From contig JALWZX010000044.1 in the NCBI GenBank assembly GCA_027002375.1, positions 1 through 5,274 of the forward strand: a stretch of 5,274 nucleotides of DNA, given 5' to 3'. A program made the position numbers and the translations under genes. Positions within the stretch are counted from its first letter, which is position 1, and each line of letters begins with the position of its first letter. Below the pieces are notes generated by a model. That model did no database searches, had not been told where the DNA came from, and was given only the letters and a program-made list of their open reading frames with translations. Positions 1 through 5,134 of this stretch are shown piece by piece. This DNA is from a candidate division WWE3 bacterium. GTDB lineage: Bacteria > Patescibacteriota > WWE3 > 2-01-FULL-39-13.

Positions 1-102
1 AAATTTCCGCTTTTTCTTAAAGAGTCGCAGTGGCGATTCAATCATCGACGTGATAATATTTATGTGTTACTTTTGAAAGAGTTGGGGAGACGACCACTTT
101 AG
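1..102 (+). CDS. Transposase C-terminal fragment, IS1595/ISXO2-like (partial, 5' end outside window)
   Basis: Frame 1 is open from the first base to a TAG at 100–102 and gives 33 residues, beginning KFPLFLKES and containing QWRFNHRRDNIY, then LLLKEL near the end. The aromatic-R-F-N-H-R block followed by a short amphipathic helix is what I know from the C-terminus of DDE transposases of the IS1595 (ISXO2-like) group, in which this helix follows the last catalytic residue. The catalytic part would lie upstream, outside the window, so activity cannot be judged. The identification rests on a short motif recalled from memory. The frame being open right to the edge and the inverted-repeat-like sequence just after the stop both support it. 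Alternative: the tail of an unrelated basic protein. Confidence 0.6.
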   Translation, partial: KFPLFLKESQWRFNHRRDNIYVLLLKELGRRPL

Positions 103-128
103 ATTGTTTCTAAAGTACCCTAGACCCC
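1..128 (+). mobile_element. Probable right end of an IS1595-type insertion sequence
   Basis: This stretch holds the transposase tail plus about 26 bases after its stop codon. Read inward from 128 on the minus strand it begins GGGGTCTAGGGTACTTTAGA, a plausible terminal inverted repeat. An 8-bp inverted repeat, ACTTTAGA (96–103) and TCTAAAGT (109–116), straddles the stop codon, and GGGG at 84–87 can pair symmetrically with CCCC at 125–128. IS1595-family elements usually make 8-bp target duplications, so TATTTAAA at 129–136 is the candidate duplicate. The left end is not in the window, so the boundary is an inference. Confidence 0.35.
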
Positions 129-171
129 TATTTAAACCCCTTATGATTGTATAAGGTTTGGTATGTTGTTA

Positions 172-582
172 TTAACTCTCTAGCTCTTCCATATAGGTGG
201 ACACACAATTTACATGAACACAAATCGTATTTCCCACATCTAGTGGTTCTACATTAACAAAATCTTCATTCTCACCAGAGTCATCATTACTAGTATCAGT
301 TCTGTGTAACGTGATTTTACACATCCTCTCTCTAATATCAATTATGTCTGCCGTAACCGTTCCGTATACAACCCTATCGCCATCTTTAACCCTAACTAAT
401 ACCCGCATGCTACTAAGTATATCGACAGGATCTTTCTGCTTACCTATATATTCTGATAATTTTACAGGCTGTAAATCTTGATTATAAACATTGTTCTCAA
501 CCAAAATCCAAACACCATCTACATTAACTATATTTTCTAATCCATCATTTTCAGGGCAAGGTGCTTCAAGAATTTCCAACAT
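172..582 (-). CDS. Hypothetical acidic protein, 136 aa
   Basis: A minus-strand frame ends at TAA (174–172). I start it at ATG 582–580. The frame stays open to a TTG at 654, but those extra 24 residues look unlike protein and the TTG overlaps the rpsF promoter. I do not recognise the family. The protein is acidic and rich in Val, Asp and Glu. Residues about 56–95 (around SSMRVLVRVKDGDRVVYGTV) alternate hydrophobic and polar residues like a small beta-barrel. An acidic, Asn/Ser-rich linker (about 96–107) follows, then another beta-rich stretch with two cysteines. No signal peptide or membrane segment is visible. It is transcribed away from rpsF and towards the IS remnant. It is the only long frame in this stretch, which supports it as a gene, but a decayed remnant is possible. 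Confidence 0.55.
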   Translation of the reverse strand: MLEILEAPCPENDGLENIVNVDGVWILVENNVYNQDLQPVKLSEYIGKQKDPVDILSSMRVLVRVKDGDRVVYGTVTADIIDIRERMCKITLHRTDTSNDDSGENEDFVNVEPLDVGNTICVHVNCVSTYMEELES

Positions 583-647
583 ATGATTTGTGTGCAGATG
601 ATTAACTAATGTTAGTATCACTTTTAAATTCCCCCAAAAACTAACAA

Positions 648-676
648 TTGTCAAATATATTCTACCATGCTATTAT
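648..676 (+). promoter_or_regulatory. rpsF promoter with extended -10, leaderless geometry
   Basis: TTGTCA at 648–653 matches the sigma-70 -35 box at 5 of 6 positions. After exactly 17 bases comes TATTAT at 671–676 (5 of 6), preceded by TG at 668–669 as in an extended -10. The expected start of transcription, about 7 bases after the -10, is near 683, and the rpsF ATG is at 686. The mRNA would therefore have almost no leader and no room for a ribosome binding site. Confidence 0.7.
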
Positions 677-685
677 TTCAACGTT

Positions 686-976
686 ATGAACAAATACGAA
701 TTAATGATTATATACAAAGAAAACCTAAGCAAAGAAGAAGTAAAAAAGCAAATTGAACTTCTCAAAGAGAAAATCTCAGAACAAAAAGGTAACGTAGCTA
801 ACGAAGACTTTTGGGGCTTAAAAGATTTTGCATACGAAATGAGCAAGCAGGTACAAGGGTACTACGACATTCTCACAATTGAAATTGATCCAAGTAAAAT
901 AGACAACATTATGAAATGGTTAAATCATCAACAAGAAACCGTTCTTAAAACAATGTTGACTAGATTAGAAGATTAA
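686..976 (+). CDS. rpsF: 30S ribosomal protein S6
   Basis: This 96-residue protein has the usual minimal S6 length and pattern: YELMIIY as first beta strand (residues 4–10), a long charged helix (about 15–34), then NEDFWGLKDFAY (39–50), matching the conserved E-x-W-G-x-[RK]-x-[LF]-A-Y segment. GYYDILTIEID (58–68) forms a further strand and VLKTMLTRLED the last one. S6 binds S18 as a heterodimer in the platform of the 30S subunit, beside the central domain of 16S rRNA. The acidic C-terminal tail of some longer S6 proteins is absent. The ATG at 686 is the only sensible start: a promoter lies directly upstream and the protein aligns from its first residues. It is first in the order rpsF–ssb–rpsR, but a terminator-like hairpin follows, so it may be transcribed alone. 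Confidence 0.96.
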   Translation: MNKYELMIIYKENLSKEEVKKQIELLKEKISEQKGNVANEDFWGLKDFAYEMSKQVQGYYDILTIEIDPSKIDNIMKWLNHQQETVLKTMLTRLED

Positions 977-1026
977 TTGTATATTGCTATGTATATACAG
1001 GAAGCACTTAGCTTTACAATTAGTTC

Positions 1027-1062
1027 GTGGTTGTTAATTAAATTTAACCCACTTTTTACTTT
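1027..1062 (+). terminator. Intrinsic terminator after rpsF
   Basis: GTGG (1027–1030) pairs with CCAC (1049–1052) and GTTAA (1033–1037) with TTAAC (1044–1048). This gives a 9-bp stem with a two-T bulge on the 5' side and a six-base loop. TTTTTACTTT follows at once from 1053. The stem is AT-rich and bulged, so termination may be incomplete and allow some read-through towards ssb. Confidence 0.6.
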
Positions 1063-1065
1063 AAA

Positions 1066-1093
1066 TTAATAGAACTGTTATATGAATTATAGT
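1066..1093 (+). promoter_or_regulatory. Candidate ssb promoter
   Basis: TTAATA (1066–1071), 16 bases, then TATAGT (1088–1093) would start transcription near 1100, just after the rpsF terminator and just before the structured segment at 1116–1190. A second weak candidate is TTGCCA (1221–1226) with TATATG (1243–1248, 16-base spacer), which would give an mRNA without the structure. In DNA this AT-rich such matches arise by chance, so confidence is low. Confidence 0.3.
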
Positions 1094-1115
1094 AAGTTTA
1101 AGTTAGTTTAGGTTA

Positions 1116-1190
1116 GGGGAAATTGAAGGTGATACGTAATAGCAAACCTTCCATTTCATCAAAGTTTAGGTATGAAATGCAATTCGCCCC
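1116..1190 (+). promoter_or_regulatory. Candidate structured RNA (three-way junction) in the ssb leader
   Basis: Three inverted repeats nest cleanly. P1 pairs GGGG (1116–1119) with CCCC (1187–1190) and AATT (1121–1124) with AATT (1181–1184) across a small internal loop (A against CG). P2 pairs GAAGGT (1125–1130) with ACCTTC (1146–1151) around a 15-base loop. P3 pairs CATTTCAT (1152–1159) with ATGAAATG (1172–1179) around a 12-base loop. The helices abut with a single unpaired base (1180) at the junction. The segment lies between the rpsF terminator and the ssb start, so it could be a regulatory leader of ssb or a free small RNA. I do not recognise a known riboswitch, ribozyme or tRNA in it. 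The whole 977–1307 gap holds no convincing gene. Confidence 0.4.
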
Positions 1191-1307
1191 AGATATATTT
1201 AGCCTAATTCAAATTGTGTATTGCCACAGTTTTTGGGATAAATATATGAGTTAATATGGTTTTTCTTTAGAAGAATATCTTTAGAAAAGTCAAGAAAAAG
1301 TATAATA

Positions 1308-1832
1308 ATGGCATCAAGATCATTAAACCGAGTTCAATTAATCGGTAACTTAACAAGAGATGTAGAATTAAGATATACATCAAGTGGAACTCCAGTAGCA
1401 ACTTTTACCGTTGCAACAAACAGAACATACAAAGATTCTACAGGCAAAACTGTAGAAACCGCAGAATTTACAAATGTTGTTGCATGGGCAAAACTAGGTG
1501 AAATTTGCGCACAACTTTTACAAAAAGGTTCAAAAGTTTATATAGACGGTAGGCTTCATACAAATTCTTGGGACGATCAAGAAACTGGTAAAACAATGAG
1601 AAGAACAGAAGTTGTAGCAACAGATATGATTTTATTATCTGGTGGAAATCAAAGTGGTGCTCCAAAAGCAGAGGTTGTTGAAGAAATAGAAGAGGTTGTA
1701 GAAGATGTTCCAACAGATGAATTTGCTGTGGATTTCGAAGAATTAACAGGAACCTCAGATGAAGACCAAAAAGAAGAAACGAAAGACGAAATTAAAGAAA
1801 GTGACGATAGTGATGAAAAAACGCCTTTCTAG
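1308..1832 (+). CDS. ssb: Single-stranded DNA-binding protein
   Basis: This 174-residue SSB coats and protects single-stranded DNA during replication, recombination and repair. The OB fold covers residues about 5–112: NRVQLIGNLTRDVELRYT at the start, the ATFTVATNR strand (31–39), TNVVAW with its conserved Trp (55–60), and GSKVYIDGRLHTNSW (74–88). An acidic, Glu/Asp-rich linker (about 120–168) leads to the tip DEKTPF. The terminal Pro-Phe after acidic residues is the conserved peptide through which bacterial SSBs recruit partner proteins. Length is typical, and bacterial SSBs of this type form homotetramers. The start ATG has only a weak purine-rich AGAAAAAG ahead of it. The gene sits between rpsF and rpsR as in many bacteria, with a strong terminator after it. 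Confidence 0.97.
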   Translation: MASRSLNRVQLIGNLTRDVELRYTSSGTPVATFTVATNRTYKDSTGKTVETAEFTNVVAWAKLGEICAQLLQKGSKVYIDGRLHTNSWDDQETGKTMRRTEVVATDMILLSGGNQSGAPKAEVVEEIEEVVEDVPTDEFAVDFEELTGTSDEDQKEETKDEIKESDDSDEKTPF

Positions 1833-1897
1833 CATAGAAATTCATTCTGACTAGATTTATCAATGTATCATATTGATATTTCGGTAAGTGAATGGGT

Positions 1898-1933
1898 GAG
1901 GGGCGAAGCTTCGCTTCGCCCCTACCATTTTTT
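1898..1933 (+). terminator. Strong intrinsic terminator after ssb
   Basis: AGGGGCGAAG (1899–1908) pairs perfectly with CTTCGCCCCT (1914–1923) around a five-base loop, and a run of six T follows at 1928–1933. The stem can extend outwards with small bulges (ATGGGT with ACCAT). It should stop ssb transcription before rpsR. The ORF read from an ATG inside this hairpin (1892) is not a plausible start for S18. Confidence 0.85.
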
Positions 1934-1939
1934 AGATTT

Positions 1940-1950
1940 TATAGTAAAAT
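1940..1950 (+). promoter_or_regulatory. Candidate -10 region of an rpsR promoter
   Basis: TATAGT (1940–1945) overlaps TAAAAT (1945–1950, 5 of 6 to consensus). The latter ends 7 bases before the rpsR ATG, the same near-leaderless spacing as at rpsF. I see no good -35 box because the terminator hairpin occupies that position. Support is mainly the need for a promoter after a strong terminator. Confidence 0.35.
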
Positions 1951-1957
1951 AAACGCT

Positions 1958-2209
1958 ATGGCATACAAAAAACAACAAAAACGAAGTACAAAAAAACAAA
2001 CCGTAATAATGAAAGTTGGTTACAATGCTTCTGATATAGACTACAAAAACACAGACTTTTTAAAACAGTTTTTGAGTTCAAGATACAAAATACTACCAAG
2101 AAAACTCACTGGTTTAAATGCAAAAAATCAAAGAAAACTCAAAACAGAAATCAAAAAAGCAAGAATAATGGGATTACTACCATATACTGATAGACACTCA
2201 TTAATCTAA
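1958..2209 (+). CDS. rpsR: 30S ribosomal protein S18
   Basis: The protein has 83 residues, slightly longer than the usual ~75, and is strongly basic, with a Lys-rich disordered N-terminus (MAYKKQQKRSTKKQ). The core matches S18: IDYKNTDFLKQFLSS, then KILPRKLTGLNAKNQRKL and IKKARIMGLLPY. S18 pairs with S6 and binds the 16S rRNA platform. The paired cysteines found before the IDYK motif in some S18 proteins are absent (NASDIDYK here), so this is a zinc-free form. I start at ATG 1958. An in-frame ATG at 1892 adds 22 residues, but these read through the ssb terminator hairpin and do not resemble S18. No Shine-Dalgarno sequence precedes the ATG. Confidence 0.95.
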   Translation: MAYKKQQKRSTKKQTVIMKVGYNASDIDYKNTDFLKQFLSSRYKILPRKLTGLNAKNQRKLKTEIKKARIMGLLPYTDRHSLI

Positions 2210-2293
2210 CTACAAGCATTTACATTTTACAAGCAAGGAAACAAAAGATTTGGTATCTTCTCAATATATAATTACATATAACATATTGTGTGC

Positions 2294-2322
2294 TTGGGTT
2301 GAGTGTAATTTTATAATATAAT
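2294..2322 (+). promoter_or_regulatory. Promoter for the 2361 gene
   Basis: TTGGGT (2294–2299), 17 bases, then a perfect TATAAT at 2317–2322. A second TATAAT overlaps it at 2312–2317. Transcription would start near 2329, leaving a leader of about 32 bases before ATG 2361. The rest of the rpsR–2361 gap is AT-rich. It holds an 8-base direct repeat TACAAGCA (2211–2218 and 2228–2235) and no clear terminator for rpsR. Confidence 0.5.
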
Positions 2323-2360
2323 AATACTAAGTTAATTATATTTTAAACATTAAATAAAAT

Positions 2361-2645
2361 ATGCCCATTACATCTTTTCCTGAATCTTCAGAAAATCTTA
2401 AAGTCACTAGTATAGCAATGCCAGAAGCTGTTAACCGAGAGGTTGCAAGAACTGCAATTCGTGGTGATGAAAAACCTAGGGAAGAAGTTTTTGGTTTATA
2501 CAATGGTCTCATAAATTTGCCTGATGAAGATATATCATCGATGGTTGATAATATGTGGCAAAAATTAGAACATGGTAGAAAATTACCGCGAGTCGTTGAT
2601 ACATATTTTAAGGATTTTTTGGAAGAGTTAATGATATTGATATAA
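2361..2645 (+). CDS. Unknown protein, 5' part of a frameshifted gene (ORF-a)
   Basis: ATG 2361 opens a 94-codon frame ending at TAA (2643–2645). I do not recognise the family. The protein looks soluble and mostly helical from about residue 20 on, with no signal peptide or membrane segment. The segment VFGLYNGLINLPDEDISSMVDNMWQKLEHGRKLP (about 43–76) looks like a genuine folded region. Residues up to about L87 read naturally, whereas the last seven (EELMILI) look like out-of-frame sequence. At 2612 the -1 frame opens and continues without a stop to 4081. I therefore read this as the N-terminal part of one protein of about 573 aa shared with the 2804 entry. If no frameshift occurs, a short 94-aa product is made. 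The start has no Shine-Dalgarno sequence. Confidence 0.7.
   Translation: MPITSFPESSENLKVTSIAMPEAVNREVARTAIRGDEKPREEVFGLYNGLINLPDEDISSMVDNMWQKLEHGRKLPRVVDTYFKDFLEELMILI
2612..2645 (+). other. Frame-switch window with T TTT TTG slippery heptamer
   Basis: The downstream frame is closed by TAA at 2609–2611 and the upstream frame by TAA at 2643–2645, so any switch must happen between them. The only homopolymer there is six T at 2615–2620. In the upstream frame it reads gaT TTT TTG, which fits the -1 slippery pattern X XXY YYZ. Slipping there gives KDFL followed by GRVNDIDITTLV. AAGGA at 2610–2614 lies directly before it. A weak GGATC/GATCC stem (2659–2663 with 2675–2679) is farther away than stimulatory hairpins usually are. 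One missing T would look identical. Confidence 0.55.
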
Positions 2646-2755
2646 CAACACTGGTACAGGATCACTTAGATGAAGATCCAAATTCAGCAAAAACAGATAA
2701 TGCTAAACATGCTTCCGCTCTAGACGTTCTACAAGCCTTAGAAACTTATGGAAAT

Positions 2756-2773
2756 GGTGGTGATGATGATGAT
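2756..2773 (+). repeat. (GGT)2(GAT)4 trinucleotide tract
   Basis: Six in-frame triplets encode GGDDDD in the -1 frame, followed by NDLYVLAQGG. The tract marks an acidic, flexible linker within the stretch that joins the two ORFs, and it shows that the region is coding in this frame. Triplet repeats can change length without altering the frame. Confidence 0.6.
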
Positions 2774-2803
2774 AACGATCTGTATGTATTAGCACAAGGT
2801 GGT

Positions 2804-4081
2804 GTGGTTACCAACAGGAAAGTTGTGGAAAGTACATTTGCAGATGACAAATTTTTTGACGTAGATGAAAAAGCAAAGTCTGAGTATAAAGCGTTAATGT
2901 CGTGTAATATGTTTGCAACTAATGAGCGCAGGGGTATTGATGCAAAATACGCAGAATATATGCTTTTGGTTGGTAGAAAGTTTTTAACAGATGGTCTTAT
3001 TAGCAAAGAAGATTTCGCTAAGTTTTTAACCCGATCGAATGTAATTGATAGAGGATTTCGTGCAGCTGGATATAAGCGTGGGGTACTAACTGTATACGAT
3101 TATATTAAGCAAAGAAAGGCAATTGCAAGTGTTAATGATGAGCAAAAAATTATCGCGCAATCCAACGCGGGTGAAAGAAAGTTGATATCAGAGGCAATTA
3201 CGGGAATTGAAGCTATTAATTTTCCAGAAGTTGATGAAGCGAAAAAACGTATGTTGGAATCTAATGAAGGACCATTGGCTGTATATGCTGGTGTAATTTC
3301 GGGTAATAAACAGGCTCAGCGTGTTTTCATTTCAGATGTACTTGACGCTCTTGCAAGAAGCCAAGATGTTAATATGTCGCCTGAAAATATAAGAAAAATA
3401 GCTATAGGTGTTATTGTGAAAAAATATTTTGCGCCTGTAGGCAAGTTTTTGGCAAAGGGTAGTGTTTCTGCAGATGTAATTCGAACCGAAAGAAATGAGG
3501 TCATTTCTAGATTATTGGATGAATCTTCATTGCCAAATGCAGTACGAGAGGCAATTGATACACAAGATAATAAAATTGATAAAGTATATGGAATAGCTGT
3601 GCCCAAAGCGTATGTAATGGCTAATATGAATGACGAAGTGTTTTCCCTGTTGCAAGGTAATAATTTACAGTTTATGGTTGATGAAATTGTGAGACGAGCT
3701 ATAGGTTCTGGTGGTATAAATTCTATTGAAAACCAAAAGGAATCGATTGTGTTACAGGTTAAAACTATCAGCTTGTTATTAAAAACTTTGCAAAATAAAA
3801 AAGATGAATTAGAATTACCGGGTCATCTGAGCCCGAATAAAAATCAGTTAGAAGCGTTTAAAAGAATTGATAGTGTTTTTTCTAAAATTGTGAATGAAGC
3901 TGAAGAACAGACACAAGATGTAGGCCCAGATCAACTTATGAGTATGATTGATGAAAAGGTGAGCGATATACAACAAGAACAAGAATTTATGAGACAGTAT
4001 GGTGACAGTTTCGGAAGTGATCGTGATCCTGCAGATCAATTACAGAGTTTTAATTTCCAAGATTTCAACAATGCATTTTAA
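2804..4081 (+). CDS. Unknown protein, main 3' part of a frameshifted gene (ORF-b)
   Basis: The first usual start codon is GTG 2804 (425 aa), with a poorly spaced purine-rich AGGTGG one base upstream. The frame is open from 2612, however. The 64 codons before the GTG encode coherent sequence (DHLDEDPNSAKTDNAKHASA, then LDVLQALETYG and an Asp-rich linker), so I think translation enters from ATG 2361 by a -1 shift. No family is recognised. The protein is soluble and largely helical, with no signal peptide, membrane segment or nucleotide-binding loop that I can see. From the GTG, the first ~310 residues look globular. A charged helix of about 20 residues (LLLKTLQNKKDELEL) precedes a Gln/Asp-rich C-terminus ending in DFNNAF, probably disordered. 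No terminator follows; the next gene has its own promoter candidate. Confidence 0.8.
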   Translation: MVTNRKVVESTFADDKFFDVDEKAKSEYKALMSCNMFATNERRGIDAKYAEYMLLVGRKFLTDGLISKEDFAKFLTRSNVIDRGFRAAGYKRGVLTVYDYIKQRKAIASVNDEQKIIAQSNAGERKLISEAITGIEAINFPEVDEAKKRMLESNEGPLAVYAGVISGNKQAQRVFISDVLDALARSQDVNMSPENIRKIAIGVIVKKYFAPVGKFLAKGSVSADVIRTERNEVISRLLDESSLPNAVREAIDTQDNKIDKVYGIAVPKAYVMANMNDEVFSLLQGNNLQFMVDEIVRRAIGSGGINSIENQKESIVLQVKTISLLLKTLQNKKDELELPGHLSPNKNQLEAFKRIDSVFSKIVNEAEEQTQDVGPDQLMSMIDEKVSDIQQEQEFMRQYGDSFGSDRDPADQLQSFNFQDFNNAF

Positions 4082-4137
4082 TAGAAAATTTACTTGATGT
4101 ATTAAACTGTATCACCCTTTCAAATACCTATCATCTT

Positions 4138-4146
4138 TGCTAGACT
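4138..4146 (+). promoter_or_regulatory. Extended -10 promoter of the 4155 gene, leaderless geometry
   Basis: TGCTAGACT holds TG, one base, then TAGACT (4 of 6 to the -10 consensus). It ends 8 bases before ATG 4155, so the transcript would begin within a base or two of the start codon, as at rpsF. A -35 box is poor (TTTCAA at 4118–4123, 17-base spacing). Confidence 0.45.
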
Positions 4147-4154
4147 AAACTCAT

Positions 4155-5099
4155 ATGTATCTTTCAGCTTATATTACAGATCAATTTATAACTTCTGTAA
4201 TTCTAAAAAAGGATCCTATTGAGGTATTAAATTTAGATTTTGTAAAATTACCATATATAGCTGAAACTGTAAAAAGGCCACTTACATTAGATAAAATTAC
4301 AGAATCTTTAACAAATTCTTTTAACGATTTTCTTGTAGCTAATTCAATCAAATTTAATGATTTGGAAAAAATATTTATAGTAGACTCACAATACCCTACA
4401 GATATAAAGCCTAGTCTCGATATAAACGAAATTTTAGGTAGAATTCCACATAATGTAATACAAATAAATCAATTCTCACCGCAAATGGTAGAGTTTGTGA
4501 GTGACAAGTATATAAATGACTTTTTGAATTATACTAATTATAAACTGAATTTGCCCAAAGATATAAAATTGCAAGCAGATCTGACTTATTTAACCTATTA
4601 CATAAATAATAATATCGACAAGATATATAAAAATTCGAATATAATAGTAATGTCTCCGTTAAAATATTCAGAGTTCAAAATATTAGAATATGCAACAAGT
4701 ATTGTTAAGCAATTTGCGAATGTTACCAAAAAACCGCAGGTGTACACTTTCAATATTGATTATGCGTACAGCTTGGTACCATTAGTTGGGGCTTTAATTA
4801 AGTTAAACATTAATGTAGAACAGTTCTTTAAAGAAAATCCATTAGATCCAGATGCAAAGCTAATAGTAGCACCTGAGGTAGAAAGATATGAAATTCATAG
4901 TAATACGCTTAGCCAACTTAATCAAAGAAAAAAGACTGAGACGATTAACCTGCGCCCGAATTCCTTAAACATAATACAATTAAAAGAAAATGAAAAAATC
5001 TCAATAAATTACAAATCAAAATACACAAAATTTAGTGGAAGTCTAACGGGTAGCAGAACCGATGTTTATTTTGATAACAGAAAGTTAGAAGACAAATAA
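4155..5099 (+). CDS. Hypothetical protein, 314 aa, possibly a divergent actin-fold (MutL/PilM-like) protein
   Basis: The family is not recognised with confidence. The protein is soluble, rich in Asn, Lys and Ile, and has no signal peptide or membrane helix. It alternates beta strands and helices: MYLSAYITDQFITSVIL (1–17), EKIFIVDSQYP (71–81), NIIVMSP (162–168) and LVPLVGALIKLN (207–218). The last resembles the hydrophobic-G-A helix near the end of actin-like ATPases. The C-terminus (about 263–309) is a beta-rich module ending FSGSLTGSRTDVYFDNR, which recalls the final strands of glutamate-mutase-L-type proteins. No clear phosphate-binding loop is visible, so ATP binding is doubtful. The start ATG sits just after an extended -10, and there is no Shine-Dalgarno sequence. 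The next gene starts 45 bases after the stop, probably in the same transcript. Confidence 0.85.
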   Translation: MYLSAYITDQFITSVILKKDPIEVLNLDFVKLPYIAETVKRPLTLDKITESLTNSFNDFLVANSIKFNDLEKIFIVDSQYPTDIKPSLDINEILGRIPHNVIQINQFSPQMVEFVSDKYINDFLNYTNYKLNLPKDIKLQADLTYLTYYINNNIDKIYKNSNIIVMSPLKYSEFKILEYATSIVKQFANVTKKPQVYTFNIDYAYSLVPLVGALIKLNINVEQFFKENPLDPDAKLIVAPEVERYEIHSNTLSQLNQRKKTETINLRPNSLNIIQLKENEKISINYKSKYTKFSGSLTGSRTDVYFDNRKLEDK

Positions 5100-5103
5100 G
5101 CAG

Positions 5104-5134
5104 ATTGGGGCGTGCCTTGAAGGCACGCCCCAAT
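5104..5134 (+). other. Perfect 15-bp GC-rich intergenic hairpin without T-tract
   Basis: Bases 5104–5118 and 5120–5134 are perfect inverted repeats around a single G (5119), with GGGGCGTGCC facing GGCACGCCCC. It begins 5 bases after one stop codon and ends 10 bases before the next ATG. The bases after it are A-rich (AAAACAAAAA) and no T-run lies on the proper side in either direction, so it is not a standard intrinsic terminator. The outer GGGGCG/CGCCCC base is shared with the ssb terminator. Confidence 0.8.

Noticed and set aside
134..159. Hairpin CCTTAT/ATAAGG as terminator of the minus-strand gene
   Set aside because: The stem is only six base pairs and the following minus-strand bases are GGTTTAAATA, a poor T-tract.
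583..654. Extension of the minus-strand gene to TTG 654
   Set aside because: The start would be a TTG inside the rpsF promoter, and the extra residues lack the character of the rest; ATG 582 is simpler.
989..1069. 26-codon plus-strand ORF in the rpsF–ssb gap
   Set aside because: It is short, has no start signals, and its sequence runs through the terminator stem and T-tract.
1115..1191. tRNA or tmRNA piece suggested by GGGG...CCCCA and about 76 bases
   Set aside because: There are only two internal arms, each about 27 bases, with no anticodon arm or T-loop of the right size.
1301..1306. Perfect TATAAT directly before the ssb ATG
   Set aside because: It lies one base before the ATG, so transcription from it would begin inside the gene, downstream of the start codon. 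Probably chance in AT-rich DNA.
1892..1957. N-terminal extension of S18 from ATG 1892
   Set aside because: The 22 extra residues are encoded by the ssb terminator hairpin and T-tract and do not resemble S18; ATG 1958 fits the family.
2659..2679. GGATC/GATCC stem as frameshift stimulator
   Set aside because: It is five base pairs with an 11-base loop and starts 37 bases after the slippery site, farther than usual stimulators.
2336..3606. Minus-strand ORFs over the frameshifted gene, and others opposite ssb, at 3848–4039 and at 5085–5267
   Set aside because: They lie opposite well-supported coding frames, have low-complexity or unlikely composition and no start signals, so they are shadows.
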